This document shows positions 36,403 to 64,000 of a DNA stretch of 64,000 nt, one piece after another (the first letter of the stretch is position 1; the number at the start of each line of letters is the position of its first letter). The position numbers were made by a program, and so were the translations under genes. This DNA is from Ptychodera flava (lineage: Eukaryota; Hemichordata; Enteropneusta; Ptychoderidae). The stretch lies in contig NC_091948.1 in the NCBI RefSeq assembly GCF_041260155.1, forward strand, positions 1,972,001 through 2,036,000, given 5' to 3'. A model generated the notes under the pieces. That model was not told the origin of the DNA. It saw only the letters and a list, made by a program, of their open reading frames with translations, and did not search any database.

Positions 36403-38632
36403 ATATGTGATGTGACTCTTTCCATTTTATACTGTCATACCCAAAGGATACAGGTCCAATATACCTTTTGAAAACGATCAAGTTTCCTAAGTGGTCCCTC
36501 CCATAGTTCTGTGGAGCAACTGCACCTTTTATACTTATGCCAATTTGTAAGTTGTGAACTATGAGTCCAGCCTTCTTAGGGCTGGTCTTCACATGCACAA
36601 ACAAACCACAGTTAAGAAACTATGGCCTGACTCAAAAGGGAAAAGTTATCCTTTTCCAGTCTTCAAAGGGTATACAGACTGGAAAGGGTGATTTGATCAG
36701 AATAACTCGATTGGCAACAAGAATCCTGGGCAAAACTTTTTAATGCTCAGTAACAAAAAAATTGAGAACATCAAAATTGTGACAATAAATAATGTAAATA
36801 AATATTTTTCTCCAGATAAAACATTAAAACCAAATCAGACATAATAAACTGTCATATATGCTGTTTAATTCTGTTGAAAAACATTCAAGCAGCATAGTGA
36901 CATTGTAAACATAAAGATAAGAGTGTACGTAATGATAAATTGGTATTTTCATATACCCTCTGAAATCAAGTTTCATTACAATTGTGACCAGAACGAGTGT
37001 AACTTTTGTAAAGTTGCGACTACAAAGTAACATATGCCCTAATATCTTGTGTCAGACTGCAAAGATTGGTGTAGTGTTTCAGGAAATACAGGAAATTACC
37101 ATTATATTTATAGCAATGTATGTAAGGGCTTCAATTTTTACATTGAAAGCAAATGTTTCATCTGTGAAGCATTAAGTTGATACCAAAGGGTCAAAGTATC
37201 CATGCTTGTTGTCATCAGCAGGGTTAGACATGTATTTGGAATGTTTTGATCTTTTCTATGTTCTTTCAAAATTTTAAGGTTTTTGATGCATTTCTAAATC
37301 TTTGTAATTGATCAATTTCAGTTGTGAATTTTTGGACAATTTTCAACACTACCCTGAACGGTACAGCTATACACATTGACATGAAAATGCTTTGGGTTTT
37401 TGAGATATGGTGATCAATTTGTTCAAATTTTAACAAAATTACAAATTTCTCGTTTGCTGTATGAAATTGACATTGATTCCCAATCCATAATTTCAGGTAC
37501 ATGTTTGGTGGAAGCTCTGGTATTATACATGTGTATTTTGCACTGACCACTAAATACTTCATATCCTTTAAAGAGTTGCTGAACTAAATGGACATTACAG
37601 GATCTAAAGTCAGTTCCTGTGTGTCTGTATGTCCATGAATACAATTATTGTTTACTTACCAAAATTCCAAAATCAATATTTCCTGCATATGGTACATATT
37701 CTTGAATAAACGTAAACTTAATAATTTGAATTCTGTGATATCACTTTCAAGAGACATAAATGTGATCAGATTGGCTCCTGATTTTGTAAAGGCCAATGAA
37801 AGGCAATGATTTTTCAATTTTGCGATGTGCTACTTGGTATGTAACTTCACTGATCAATGTTGAACTTAATGGACAAGATGAACATAAACATTTTTAGTTT
37901 GATGATGATATCTAATAGTATTATATAAAATTTTTGCATATGCTCTGATACATGTTTGTATTAGCTTGAAATTGGTTGAAACTTATTCATGACGATAAAT
38001 TCTGATATATTTCCAAACAAGTGAATTGTTGTAACTTAAAACTTATCAAATACGCCCATCACATCAATAGGAAAATAACTTGAGATTTCCATGAGACAAT
38101 TTTCACAATGCTTGCAGTAGCTACCTTTACTCTTCTAATGTAAGTAGCAGATCGTAGTGAGCGGAACAAGAACTACAATGTGAAAGTCACTGGAGGTTAG
38201 TTGTAGCATGTCATTACAAAAAAAAACATGCATGTGAGTCTACCTACACATGACAAATAATTGCTACTTTAATCTAAATTCTATGATGTGCTAACATTTG
38301 GTACAGACCCAAGTAATTACAGGAAACAACTGACACGACACAATTACACGGTTAGTGTAATCGTGGTTAAGCTTTTCAGTCATTATTTTTCAGTTCTCCA
38401 GGTGTAAGTCAAACCAAAGACCGTAAAGGCATTACAAATTGAGAGATTGGCTTTCTATCAATTAAAGCAGATATGATATTTAAAAACTTTTGTAAAAAAT
38501 TGAGGTAATTTGCCAATACAAGTCTGTTTATACAGAATTTAAATAAGGTCTGTTCATAAATCAGCTATGTTATTTGAAGTGTGATTCCAGCTGGGATGAT
38601 TGTGTCTTCATATCATAATATCTACAATAGAA
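36403..38632. other. Intergenic between repeats and the zinc finger gene
   Basis: AT-rich with no coding exon recognised. It is expected to hold the 3' UTR of the minus-strand zinc finger gene at its right end. Scattered small palindromes only. Confidence 0.4.
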
Positions 38633-40336
38633 TTATTCAGTGTCTGTATCGGAAGTAGAGTTAAAGTTGTGTGTTTTTGAAGCACCAAGCTTGGCAATAA
38701 TATCATGTAATTTGCCTGTGCCTTTCTTGGTTGACTTGCTCCTCCTGTGAGGTTTGTGAGAGCTGTTATTTGGCAGGGAGTTTGCACAGTCATCTTTTAC
38801 TCTGAAGTACCGACTGACTCGTTCTTCAGAATCACCTTCATTCTTGCAAGGAGATGATGAATCTCTGGTGACTGACACATCATCACTATCCAATGATGTT
38901 GATTCATCACTCTGGATGCTACATGTGGCACCATTTCTTTCTGAGTCGGAGGAGTCGCTGCTTTCAACAGATGCTCCTTGGTAGAGACAATTTTTGAAAT
39001 TTGCCATGGTGATATTCTGACCAGATAATTCTGACAGGTATTTCAAACTCTGTTCCAAGCTCTGCTCCGCTGTTTCTTCTGTCTCAATCCTCAACGCATC
39101 ACTCTTCCTCACTCTTGATGTCTCTCCAGTATCCATGGCAATGGGCTGCTCTGCAGTATCCATGCCGATGGATTTCTCTGACTCATCATCTATCTTGGGG
39201 GATTCATTGTCAACAGGATTATTGTCTGACAGTGACTCTGAGGTCACCTCTTCAGTGGACATGTTTGTTTGTTTTACTGTTTCCTCAAGTGATGTGGTAT
39301 CCTCATCAAGTACACTCTCAAACTGGCTATCATACATACCATGTTTGACTTTCATATGTCGGGTCAAATTTCCTTTCAGTGTGAATTCGCTTGGACATTC
39401 GGTACATTTGAAAGGTTTGCTGTTTTTGTGCAAATGCATATGGCCAACCAAGTTGTGATAGCGGCTGAACTCCTTGTCGCAGATGGAACACTTGAACGGC
39501 TTCACTTCACTGTGAACAACCATGTGCGCCTTCAGGGTCTGTTTTTGAGTAAACGACCTGCTACAGACCTCACAAATGTGAGAGCGGACATTGCTGTGGA
39601 TCAGTAAATGGCGCTTCATGTTGGCGTGCAGAGAGAACTCACGTCCACAGGTTGGGCACTTGTGTGGCTTAACACCCCTGTGTGTGAATTCATGTTGTCG
39701 TAAATGGTGGGGTTGCATAAATTCCATTCCGCACTCTGTGCACATGTAAGGACGGATATCCTTGTGCTTCATAACGTGTTGCTGCAGCTGACTAGGATAG
39801 GCAAATGTCCGATTACACTCTTCACATCGATGTAGGCTTGGGTCTCTGTGACTTGTGAGGTGTCTTTTCAACTGATTAAGGGTCAAGAAGTCTTTACCAC
39901 ATTCTACACATGTATTGTCCTTTGCTTTGTCGTGCCTGATTTCATGTGCTGTCAGTTCACTTGGATAGGCAAAACCTCGGCCGCACAACTTGCATGTAAA
40001 GGGTCTATCACTGCTATGCTGGAGCATGTGTCTCTTCAAATGACTGACCTGGGTGAAGCCCCGGCCACACACATGGCACTTGTGTGGTTTCACTCCTTCA
40101 TGGGTCAGTTTGTGAATATTGAGATGGCTAAGCTGCTTGAACTGTTTGCCGCATTCTGGACACTCATACGGCTTGATACCAGAGTGACTCAGCATGTGCG
40201 TGACTAAGTTGTGTTTGGTTGTGTAAGATTTTGGACAGAGTCTACACTTCCAACGTTTCTGGTCTCCCTCTAAAACATACTGGCTATCATCAATTTCCAT
40301 GGCAAGATCCATTTTGTCAGAGTTCTCAACTGACAT
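38633..40336 (-). CDS. C2H2 zinc finger protein, ZNF710/ZNF366-like, 11 fingers
   Basis: The 567-residue single-exon frame starts at ATG 40336 (A at -3); a second in-frame ATG is codon 9. Eleven consecutive C2H2 fingers at 28-residue spacing run from C31 to about residue 333. They are joined by KP-type linkers (for example SGIKPYECPECG, EVKPFKCSICDK). Finger phrases such as PYMCTECGMEFMQPHHLRQH, SFTQKQTLKAHMVVHS and FTLKGNLTRHMKVKHG match what I recall of human ZNF710 and ZNF366, which also have 11 fingers. It is therefore likely a nuclear DNA-binding transcription regulator. The C-terminal third is acidic and Ser-rich, with a basic patch (HRRSKSTKKGTGK) near the end that could aid nuclear import. 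I see no PxDLS CtBP motif of the ZNF366 kind. Human genes have several coding exons; this one is intronless in its CDS. Confidence 0.85.
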   Translation of the reverse strand: MSVENSDKMDLAMEIDDSQYVLEGDQKRWKCRLCPKSYTTKHNLVTHMLSHSGIKPYECPECGKQFKQLSHLNIHKLTHEGVKPHKCHVCGRGFTQVSHLKRHMLQHSSDRPFTCKLCGRGFAYPSELTAHEIRHDKAKDNTCVECGKDFLTLNQLKRHLTSHRDPSLHRCEECNRTFAYPSQLQQHVMKHKDIRPYMCTECGMEFMQPHHLRQHEFTHRGVKPHKCPTCGREFSLHANMKRHLLIHSNVRSHICEVCSRSFTQKQTLKAHMVVHSEVKPFKCSICDKEFSRYHNLVGHMHLHKNSKPFKCTECPSEFTLKGNLTRHMKVKHGMYDSQFESVLDEDTTSLEETVKQTNMSTEEVTSESLSDNNPVDNESPKIDDESEKSIGMDTAEQPIAMDTGETSRVRKSDALRIETEETAEQSLEQSLKYLSELSGQNITMANFKNCLYQGASVESSDSSDSERNGATCSIQSDESTSLDSDDVSVTRDSSSPCKNEGDSEERVSRYFRVKDDCANSLPNNSSHKPHRRSKSTKKGTGKLHDIIAKLGASKTHNFNSTSDTDTE

Positions 40337-40352
40337 ACTGCACAGTCCAGTC

Positions 40353-41392
40353 CTGTGAAAGAAGTCCTCCTTTCATCTGATTTGTTTTCCACACAGTGTC
40401 AAGTCTGCGAAGAAAAAGTTATACACCTGAAAGCATGCAAGTTGCCGTCTATGGTAGCCTATGAACAGGGAACTTGTCATTGAAGAAAGCTGTGAACATC
40501 ACAGTATCCTATATAGAAACATGAAAAGTCAAAAACTAGGATATCTTTTCCATGTGTAAGGGGGCGCTGCACCCAACACAGTGTATTTCACTCAATTTTT
40601 TTTTTTTGCAAGTATATATTATTCGTAGTGTTATATGCTATACCAACATGCAATTCTTATAAGGAGTCACACAGGATGGTCAAATATATGCATAAGTTAT
40701 ACCATAGGACTGTAAGCTTATTGTCCCTGTACGATCAGTGTAGAATTATTAACCGCCCTTCAAGAATTCTGTAATAATGTCAAAGTTTTAATAGGACATG
40801 TTAGTTGACTCTGTCCAAGACAGAAGCATCAGTGCTTAAAAATCCGAAGCTGGCTTTCAGAAACGTTGACAACATTCCTTCACTCTCACCATGGGGGCTA
40901 CCTCCACGCTCTTATACTCACAGACTCGTCAAATACATGTTCAGTTCACAGCAGAGAGCCGCACAGCGAAAAGAGTTTCAATTTAAAGGGGTAAGTTTTT
41001 TATCAGCTTTATCTCTGAGCAAATTGACTAACTGTGCACACTTTTTAAAGGAGAACAAAGAACCAAAATCACATATAAACAGTCAATGTCAACAACTACA
41101 AATGCGAGAACTAGGGATCGAGGACTGCCCCTTTAAACGCACCTTGAAGGTGTTGAAAGTTTCACATACAAGTGAACCTAACGAAGAAAACGCGGAGAAA
41201 GTCCGACATTTTAGCAATACAGGCCGAGATTCTAGCGTCGAACAACTGCAAGAAACACTGAACGGAAATGCAGAATGTGAACAAAGCCAGATGAAAGAAA
41301 GATGAAAGAAGTGACGTCAATAGGATTTCAATATTAAACCGGTTTCAACAAAAAGTCAAACCTTGGGCAAAACATACAGATCATACATTTAC
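40353..41392 (-). other. Predicted 5' UTR intron of the zinc finger gene
   Basis: On the minus strand, ACTTCTTTCACAG|GA ends at 40353, 16 bases before the ATG. CAG|GTAAAT at 41392 is a good donor. The span would be a 1.04 kb intron, with the first exon in the CpG-containing promoter region above 41393. It overlaps a plus-strand ORF at 40805-41305 that I do not accept as a gene. Confidence 0.4.
41312..41319. promoter_or_regulatory. Full palindromic CRE (TGACGTCA)
   Basis: Perfect ATF/CREB palindrome, about 75 bases inside the predicted 5' UTR intron of the zinc finger gene. A second half-site TGACGTG lies near 41505. Confidence 0.4.
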
Positions 41393-42130
41393 CTGGTGTC
41401 TTCGCGTATCTCTTCGTGTTGGTGATTATCTGTTACCCCGACCTAGCAGGCATGTAACAATTATACTGGGCTTCGAAATAAAAGTTGAAACGGAAGTGGA
41501 TATGTGACGTGAATCAAACGGTGAAAACACAGGAAGTTCAGCAGGCCCTTGGCGTTAAAAAAAATCCTGGAAAGGGGTATTACCGATGTTCATATTTAAA
41601 AGTACTACGACTATTTGCACAAAATTGCGGCATTCTGTCGTTTGAGGGGCACGATGACGAGTGTTGTGCCGCAAGTGGACCGTGGGTGAGGCTTACGTTT
41701 TTTGACGAACGGAGCCAGCAGTTGACACTCAGCAGCACCCCGCCATATTGTTTATCAACATTGTCGCGGAGAATTATGGGACAGACTGTAAAAAGGGAGA
41801 TACGGGCGATGTAGATGACATCACACTTCCGCCGACAGCTACAGTCACACGATGATTAAGACGGAAATGAACCAAAAAGTACACTGTTCCGTCAGTAGAA
41901 TTTTTTCTTCGACCACTGTCGCTTCTTCATGACTATCGACTGTAGTGACAAGAAAAGCCTGGTTCCGCTTTAATTTTGATAACGTAACTTTCGTGTTGTT
42001 TTTATTCAGTTCTCCAACTCGCTTCATTTTCATACTACACTTTTTAGGACCGTGACGGTTCAATAAACATCGTCTGTTCCCCGAAATAAATTTCGTAGAA
42101 AAGGCAGACACCTTCGATGAGGCTGAGGCT
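41393..42130 (-). promoter_or_regulatory. Candidate CpG-containing, TATA-less promoter for the zinc finger gene
   Basis: CpG is visibly denser than in the flanking DNA. ETS-type sites occur in both orientations: CGGAAGTG at 41491-41498 and CACTTCCG at 41824-41831. A YY1-like CCATATT lies near 41743. No coding exon is accepted here. The role is inferred from motifs and position. Confidence 0.4.
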
Positions 42131-44713
42131 TTTGTATTTTGAAAATGTCATATCCACCCAAAAATAAAATGTGCCGTACAACAAGATAATTTCATGAATG
42201 CGTTTTAAATTTATATACAACACAGGACATCCACGTAAGAAAGTTAACCTGCAGCTCGATAAAATGGCAGCATATAGGCCTACGAAACTTTTAGTCTAAG
42301 TCAATAAAGAATGAAAAACCAAAACAGTTAAATAAATTTGAAAAAACCTATATACATATATTTATCTTATATATATTTATCTAAGAAATTTATGATTTAG
42401 CCTATCTATGTTTATATAGGCCTAAGGGTCGCTGGAGAATTGATTTTACAATTTCATCTCTATAACGTTGATTCGTGAGTCGCGAGATTCATCAGGAGAC
42501 TAGACTGGAGTGAATCTACATGGGGTACACATCGCATGTTACGCAGATGGTGGAATTTTGGTTGAGATTGACAGTTGTATCTTTTGCATTTGGCTATTTT
42601 TCAGAACTTTTGTTTTGTGGTTTCCCTACACTTTCTGCATTGAATCCCTAAACCGTAATTTAATACCAAGTATTTAGCATATCAACACAACCTAAATGAG
42701 TATAATCTACATCGTTATTGTTGAAAATTGTATTCAAGTCCGGACTAGAATTCATTTGTAAATAATAAATAATGATCACTACACACATACAAGCTGTGTT
42801 GACAAAAAGAATAGTCGAAATTTCAGCATGACAAATGGATTAGGGTCAAACACGGTAGTTGATATACAGAAACAGAATACTGAAAAACTTGCCACAAGTT
42901 ACAGCTTATGTCCCTTTAACAATATATTGCTGCTGCTATGAATATTCATGTCAAAGTGTGTTTCTGGCTAATCGTGTTTCTGGCAAAAGTGATCCGTCTC
43001 TGCCAAGACCTTAACTCCTTGGTATGTTTTTTCTTACTAATTAGGGATATGTCTTTCCTAAGACCAGACAGACTTTCGTGTTTTTGTAGACAACGAATCG
43101 ATCAATAGACCGTAGGTAAAGAGCGGGAGCTTTAGTGGTTGGAAATTTTACATCTATCGGAGGATAACAATATTCCCGTACAAATTATTTGCATAGTCTA
43201 TGTCTACTAGTAAGCTTAACAGTGCTTTCAAAATGTATGTTTAAACACAGAAATTTCCGGTTTCACGACAAGGTGTTTAAGTTACCGTTCAAATCGATGA
43301 TGCAGGGCTGGTGCGAAGCCAGATTTGAAGAGCGCCCTCTCTCACGAAATGTAGAAAACCAATGTGACTCGCCCGGAGAGACACTTCCATTTGTATCGAT
43401 GTTGATAAGTAATTAAAATGACGTGTACAGATCTGGGTCACATGGTACAACTAAACCATTAATTTTATATATATTTCTGACTGCATTAGTAAGTCTTCAT
43501 ATTATTTCTTCGTTTTGTTATGTAGGATCCAAGGGTTTTTAGTGTACATACTAAGATTATCGTAATACGGTAATTCAGCGAGGAAAGTTTTTATTTTCTA
43601 CCATAATATCAACCCCCCTCTCTTACTCCCCAAAGCTATTACATAGCCTAACACTGCATATAAAACAGTCAATCGCAAGTTCCACACATAAAATACAAAT
43701 TTTAAATCATTCTAAATGTTATCCACTGATGGTACCATTTCTTTAAATTCTTCTAATAGTTTCCATAGGTGAACATGCAAAACTTGAATTTTTAAAAGGA
43801 TAAAATTACAAAGGACAAGAACACGTGAAGAAAAATCCACACAGAACTCATGCCTTGTGAAGACATTGCAAAACATAAATACTTTGGTATTCGTGATAAA
43901 TATTGGGCTTGTGTTTTATTCATTGATTTAAATACATAAGGCAAAGATCAATAAATGTAATGACAAGTTTTCCCATCAAGGAGCACTTCTGTATTGTCAG
44001 TGGCATGTCATATTGGTTTGGAAGGTACACCATGCTTGATGACCTATCATTGCATCAATGCAGGAAGGTCATATCTGAAAAGTTCTGTATCTGATAAATG
44101 TTCTAAGAAAATCTTCATGTGAAGACAAGATTGTCAATGTTTTCCAACAGGAAAATTGGACATGACAATAACAGTGTGACAGAGGGAAGTAGCCTGTCTT
44201 TAATGTACGAGTTCTGCTATGCTGCCAGAAGAAATAAACTCTACAGAGGTGAAAGGAAGCCACTGTTCCTGTACATTCACTTCAGATCTCATGTTATGTA
44301 GTCTAGAAACTAAATGCAGAACCAGGAATTTCAATAAATTCTCGACTAATATTTTGGATCTTCGCTGTTTAGTTTTCTATCTTTATCCTACTATTCAATG
44401 AGTGTAAAAATTTCCTATTTACATTGGTATTATGACATGACTATGATAATCTCACTGTGTGCACTGTTTTGTACACATACATATTATCTATTTCCATATT
44501 CAATTACATAGGTTAGCCTTTGTCCATCTGAAAATGTTCTTCAGAATGTTTCTTTATGAACTGACTGTACATCAAGTACTGATATATACCTGCAAAGATA
44601 CATCTATTTGACATGTAGCTCTTCATATTTGCATAAAAGCCAGAGTCAGGCTTTGTTCTAACCATGGAATATCACCTCTTGTGTCCAGAATGAAATTCTG
44701 TAAGCCATGGCTG
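42131..44713. other. Intergenic, no gene seen
   Basis: AT-rich, with TATATA-type stretches near 42350-42420. ORFs are short and unremarkable. The right end should contain the 3' UTR of the UPF0449 gene. Confidence 0.45.
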
Positions 44714-45556
44714 TCAATGTTTAATTTTTGATGTTTCTTGCCTCAACTGCTCAATTGATTTTGTTAAATGCTGTCCCATGTTTTGCAGTTCTTCATACTG
44801 TTTGCTAAGGTTTGCGTTGGCGTTCTGAAGATATCTGTTGGTTTCTATGTAGGTCTTTGCCTTCTGGTAGATTGCATCAATATCTGTGGTGACATCATCA
44901 CCACTTGTTGCCATGTCAACAGGTGATTGTTTTGGTGATATTTCTTCATAGGATTCACTCATAATTCCTACGGTCTTGGTTGGTGATGGCGCTGAGGATT
45001 TAAAAGGAAAGTTTCTTGTTAATAACCACTCAATTATTATACAGGCACATCGGTGTTATTTCTATGTATTTCCCAGTAGTTATGTTCAATCTGTAAAACA
45101 CGTGACGTGTGCTATTCCTGCTAAGGCTACTCTTAAAATTATGTTCAATGTGTCAAAGCTGCCTTGATGGACTGTGATGTGTGCATTGTCCCATGTAGTC
45201 CAAACCAGCCAGACTAGACTGGCATTTGTCAGCGACTACATTCTATGATTTGGCTTAAATTTTCAGACAAGAATATAGTCAGAGGGTGATCTGTACGAAC
45301 AATGGCCATTCATAAAGATAAGATCGGGTGATGATGGCAAAACATTATTCGATGTTTCAAGACTACGAGAGGTAGAAGTTTCAGCTACCTCCACGGTCTG
45401 TGGCAACTTACTACTCGGTGAACTTGACCCGGCTGTGAACATTGTGAAAACAACATCATCGTCTTTTGCCTTCCCTATATCTTCCAACATTTCCTCAAGG
45501 TTGGGAGGTTCGGGCCTTTTTGGCAATGGCATCGGGACTTTCTGTTTGGCCATCAT
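44714..45556 (-). CDS. UPF0449 family protein, C19orf25-like (2 exons)
   Basis: Exon 1 is 45556-45412, ending at donor A|GTAAGT. Exon 2 is 44991-44714, after acceptor AAATCCTCAG. The join is in frame and gives 140 residues. The N-terminus (KRPEPPNLEEMLEDIGKAK ... DVVFTMF) matches the conserved start of human C19orf25 as I remember it (RPAPPTVEQILEDV, VFTI). The C-terminus (AIYQKAKTYIETNRYLQNAN ... LRQETSKIKH) matches its coiled-coil tail. The function of the family is not established. Two tandem ATGs open the frame (45556 and 45553). It is divergent to LONP1 with 266 bp between start codons. The shared promoter suggests housekeeping expression. Confidence 0.85.
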
Positions 45557-45822
45557 TTTCGCTCACAGATGCTGTACGGTGCCTGCTAGAAATGGCGATC
45601 AAGACTCCCTAGCTATGTAGCAAATCAATGTTGGTGACCTGAAACAAGGGTCACAGTCGGTTGTTTCTCATTACCAAAAGATCATTACCAAATTATTCAT
45701 GAGGCTTTCAATCAAAATTTATTTAAAATTTCATCACATTTATCGGTATATAAGGGGCAGAAGTTGTACTTTGACAACGGAAGCAGAATACTAATTTGAA
45801 CGTAGGTCTCCAATTTCCCATA
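45557..45822. promoter_or_regulatory. Bidirectional promoter, C19orf25-like / LONP1
   Basis: Only 266 bp separate the divergent start codons. An ETS-type CGGAAGC is at 45778-45784 and no TATA box is placed for either gene. ETS-driven bidirectional promoters are common for mitochondrial and housekeeping genes. Confidence 0.65.
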
Positions 45823-62284
<16,462 letters not shown>

Positions 62285-62299
<15 letters not shown>

Positions 62300-62665
62300 G
62301 TAAGACACACAGTGAGATTTGAAATGAATCCCATTCTGAAGCAAACATTGACAATACTCCAAACATTCAGTCTGATAATGTTATGTTTCAGAAATATCTC
62401 CTTACCACTCTACCTGTCAGTAGGTGAGAGGGGCAGCCAGATTTGAAATGAATCCCATTCGGAAGCAACAAGTGACACAACTTTGAACTTTCAATCCTGG
62501 AGTTTCCTTAATGTTTCGTAGATATTTCCATGCCACTTGAACTGATGGCAGGTTAGAGAAACAGACAGATTTTAAGTTAATTCCATTCTGAAGTAAAGAC
62601 TTAGATTTGTCTGCATGTTCAAAGATATCAATTTGCCATCCTACTCAATGTCCTACTAAATTATA
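62285..62665 (+). repeat. Three diverged tandem units of about 125 bp spanning the LONP1 exon 19 donor
   Basis: GATTTGAAATGAATCCCATTC occurs at 62316 and 62440, and a diverged GATTTTAAGTTAATTCCATTC at 62568. Sequence before each copy resembles CTACATGTACCAGAGGTAAG, the exon end plus donor. The third unit is most decayed. Confidence 0.7.
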
Positions 62666-62875
62666 TGGCATTTCATTGAAGATACAAGCCTTGCTAATTG
62701 TGGATTCCAATTTGAAAATGTGTTGGTGGTCAGGTATGTCTTGTCAAGAACGTACATGCATGTGTTAAAAATGTGGACTATCCATACTTGGAGGATCATG
62801 TATGATGAAAGAATTAAGAGGCCACTTATTTTTGGTCCTCACAATAAATTTAGACTGCAAGCTTTTTCAGTTTTC

Positions 62876-64000
62876 TACTATAGACTATAGTCTATAGAAG
62901 CTATTGGGATGGGTATCCGTCCGGCGTCCGGCGTCAGTCTGTATGTATGTATGTATGTATGTATGTATGTATGTATGTATGTATGTCCGTTTGTGAGGCG
63001 TCTGTCCACTCAGATATCTTGAGAACCGCAGTACTTACTGATTTGATATTTGTTGTGTAGATGAAAAATATGATTTTGAGAAACTATTTTTTTTAATTTT
63101 TTGATATTGTTGAAAATATGCAAATTAATGCCAAAAAAGGTGTTTTTGGTAAAAATCTTCTTCTTCATAACCGCTGGTCAGACAGCTTTGTTATTTGGTA
63201 TACAGGTCCCTAGGGATAACCTAACTTAGATTTGTTCAAATTGTGATGAAATATGCAAATGTGTATTTTTAAGGAATTTTTTTGTCATTTTTGGTCAAGT
63301 TTGACTTACATTGTATGTAATTCTTGTACTGTATAAACCCTATCAATTCACCCAGAAAAAAATAATTAATATGATTTTAAATAATTGAATTAATTAGGAA
63401 ATCATCAAAGCCAAAATAATTTTAGTGTGGAATTATCAGAAAGTTCAACTTTTTTTGACAGTTCATAGTGAATTGAGGATTAAAACATGTAAAGGCAACT
63501 TTCCTGAATCCCAACTTTGATATATTCTGAACCACCATTTATGTTATCTCAAAGAAATTGCTCATAATAGTTTGTCATGATAGGGTGGTCAAATAAATAG
63601 AGATAGAGAAAGTTCTAATTTCCATTTATGGTTGACTTGGTAAGGATAAAATAAGATTACTTTTTGAGGAAAAAAATAGAGTGGTCAATTAAAAGAGTGC
63701 ATGGTCAAAGTGATAGGGTTTTTATGGTAAAGCTGGGCTGCCTCATGTGCTATTTATAGCAATTATGCAATCTGTGTAAACAGTGCAATGAAAGTGTAAC
63801 ATGATTTCTTATAATGCTTTTGATGACCTTGAACTTCTTAAGTTTCAAACATTTGTCTCTTCAGTGTGCTTTCTCTGAGTACGTACAGTCTCAACTTATT
63901 CAACAGAACTTACTTACAATGTTAATTTGAAAGTTAAAATGTGCTTGGTTAATAATAGGATGAAAATACTGATATTAAAAGATAACCAGCTCAAGATTCT
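62876..64000 (+). mobile_element. Hairpin-headed element C, copy 2 (cut by window edge)
   Basis: It begins ACTATAGACTATAGTCTATA and is nearly identical to copy 1 (33970 on) for its whole visible length. Differences: about 12 TATG units here versus about 5 there, a doubled CGTCCGG, and scattered substitutions. It lies after LONP1 exon 19 and runs beyond 64000. Confidence 0.8.

Noticed and set aside
39135..39458. Plus-strand ORFs opposite the zinc finger gene
   Set aside because: Mirror frames of a constrained C2H2 coding sequence; no independent signal.
40805..41305. 166-codon plus-strand ORF
   Set aside because: It opens at TTG, has no family similarity I recognise, and lies within the predicted 5' UTR intron of the zinc finger gene. 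An internal GTAAGT would also split it.
41485..41814. 109-codon plus-strand ORF
   Set aside because: TTG start, within a CpG-containing promoter-like region with ETS motifs; CpG-rich DNA lacks stops by chance.
62300..64000. Next LONP1 exon with the catalytic Ser (PKDGPSAG motif)
   Set aside because: I searched by eye for a matching coding block and acceptor before 64000 and found none; only tandem repeats and element C.

Overview
This is a eukaryotic nuclear window from an invertebrate animal. The genes have many short exons with GT-AG introns, and the DNA is AT-rich with dense dispersed repeats. Protein content (POLG, a TRIM-NHL ligase, a ZNF710/ZNF366-type zinc finger gene, a C19orf25-type UPF0449 gene, LONP1) fits a bilaterian. 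A single-exon TRIM-NHL gene and many small DNA elements would suit an invertebrate deuterostome such as an acorn worm, but I cannot fix the species from the sequence.

Layout. At 0-2 kb there is a putative unassigned ORF on the minus strand and the POLG upstream region. At 2.0-31.0 kb lies a complete 21-coding-exon gene for the catalytic subunit of mitochondrial DNA polymerase gamma (POLG, plus strand; about 1,367 residues predicted). Its 10.2 kb intron 17 carries an intact antisense single-CDS TRIM-NHL gene (24.7-26.8 kb) and a tandem-repeat element. At 31-38.6 kb is repeat-rich intergenic DNA, including a frameshifted LINE 3' end and a 1.4 kb hairpin-headed element. At 38.6-40.3 kb (minus) is an 11-finger C2H2 gene of the ZNF710/ZNF366 type, with a likely 5' UTR intron reaching about 41.4 kb. 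At 44.7-45.6 kb (minus) is a two-exon UPF0449 (C19orf25-like) gene, head to head with LONP1 over a 266 bp gap. LONP1 (plus, from 45.8 kb) has 19 exons here and runs off the right edge, so its proteolytic C-terminal exons are outside the window.

Functionally, POLG and LONP1 both act in the mitochondrial matrix: POLG replicates mtDNA, and LONP1 is the AAA+ protease that degrades matrix and nucleoid proteins such as TFAM. Their placement 15 kb apart may be chance. POLG with a ZNF710-like gene, and C19orf25 with LONP1, recall pairs that I remember as linked on human 15q26 and 19p13.3.

The most interesting non-genic content is a set of modular repeat elements. Each begins with a 25-30 nt palindrome, continues with a GTCCGTCCGTC or TATG tract, and ends with conserved 3' sequence. 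There is also a TTAA-flanked element with long inverted termini nested in an older repeat, a 1.75 kb element with perfect 15 bp inverted ends, several foldback elements and a 51 bp poly-G run.
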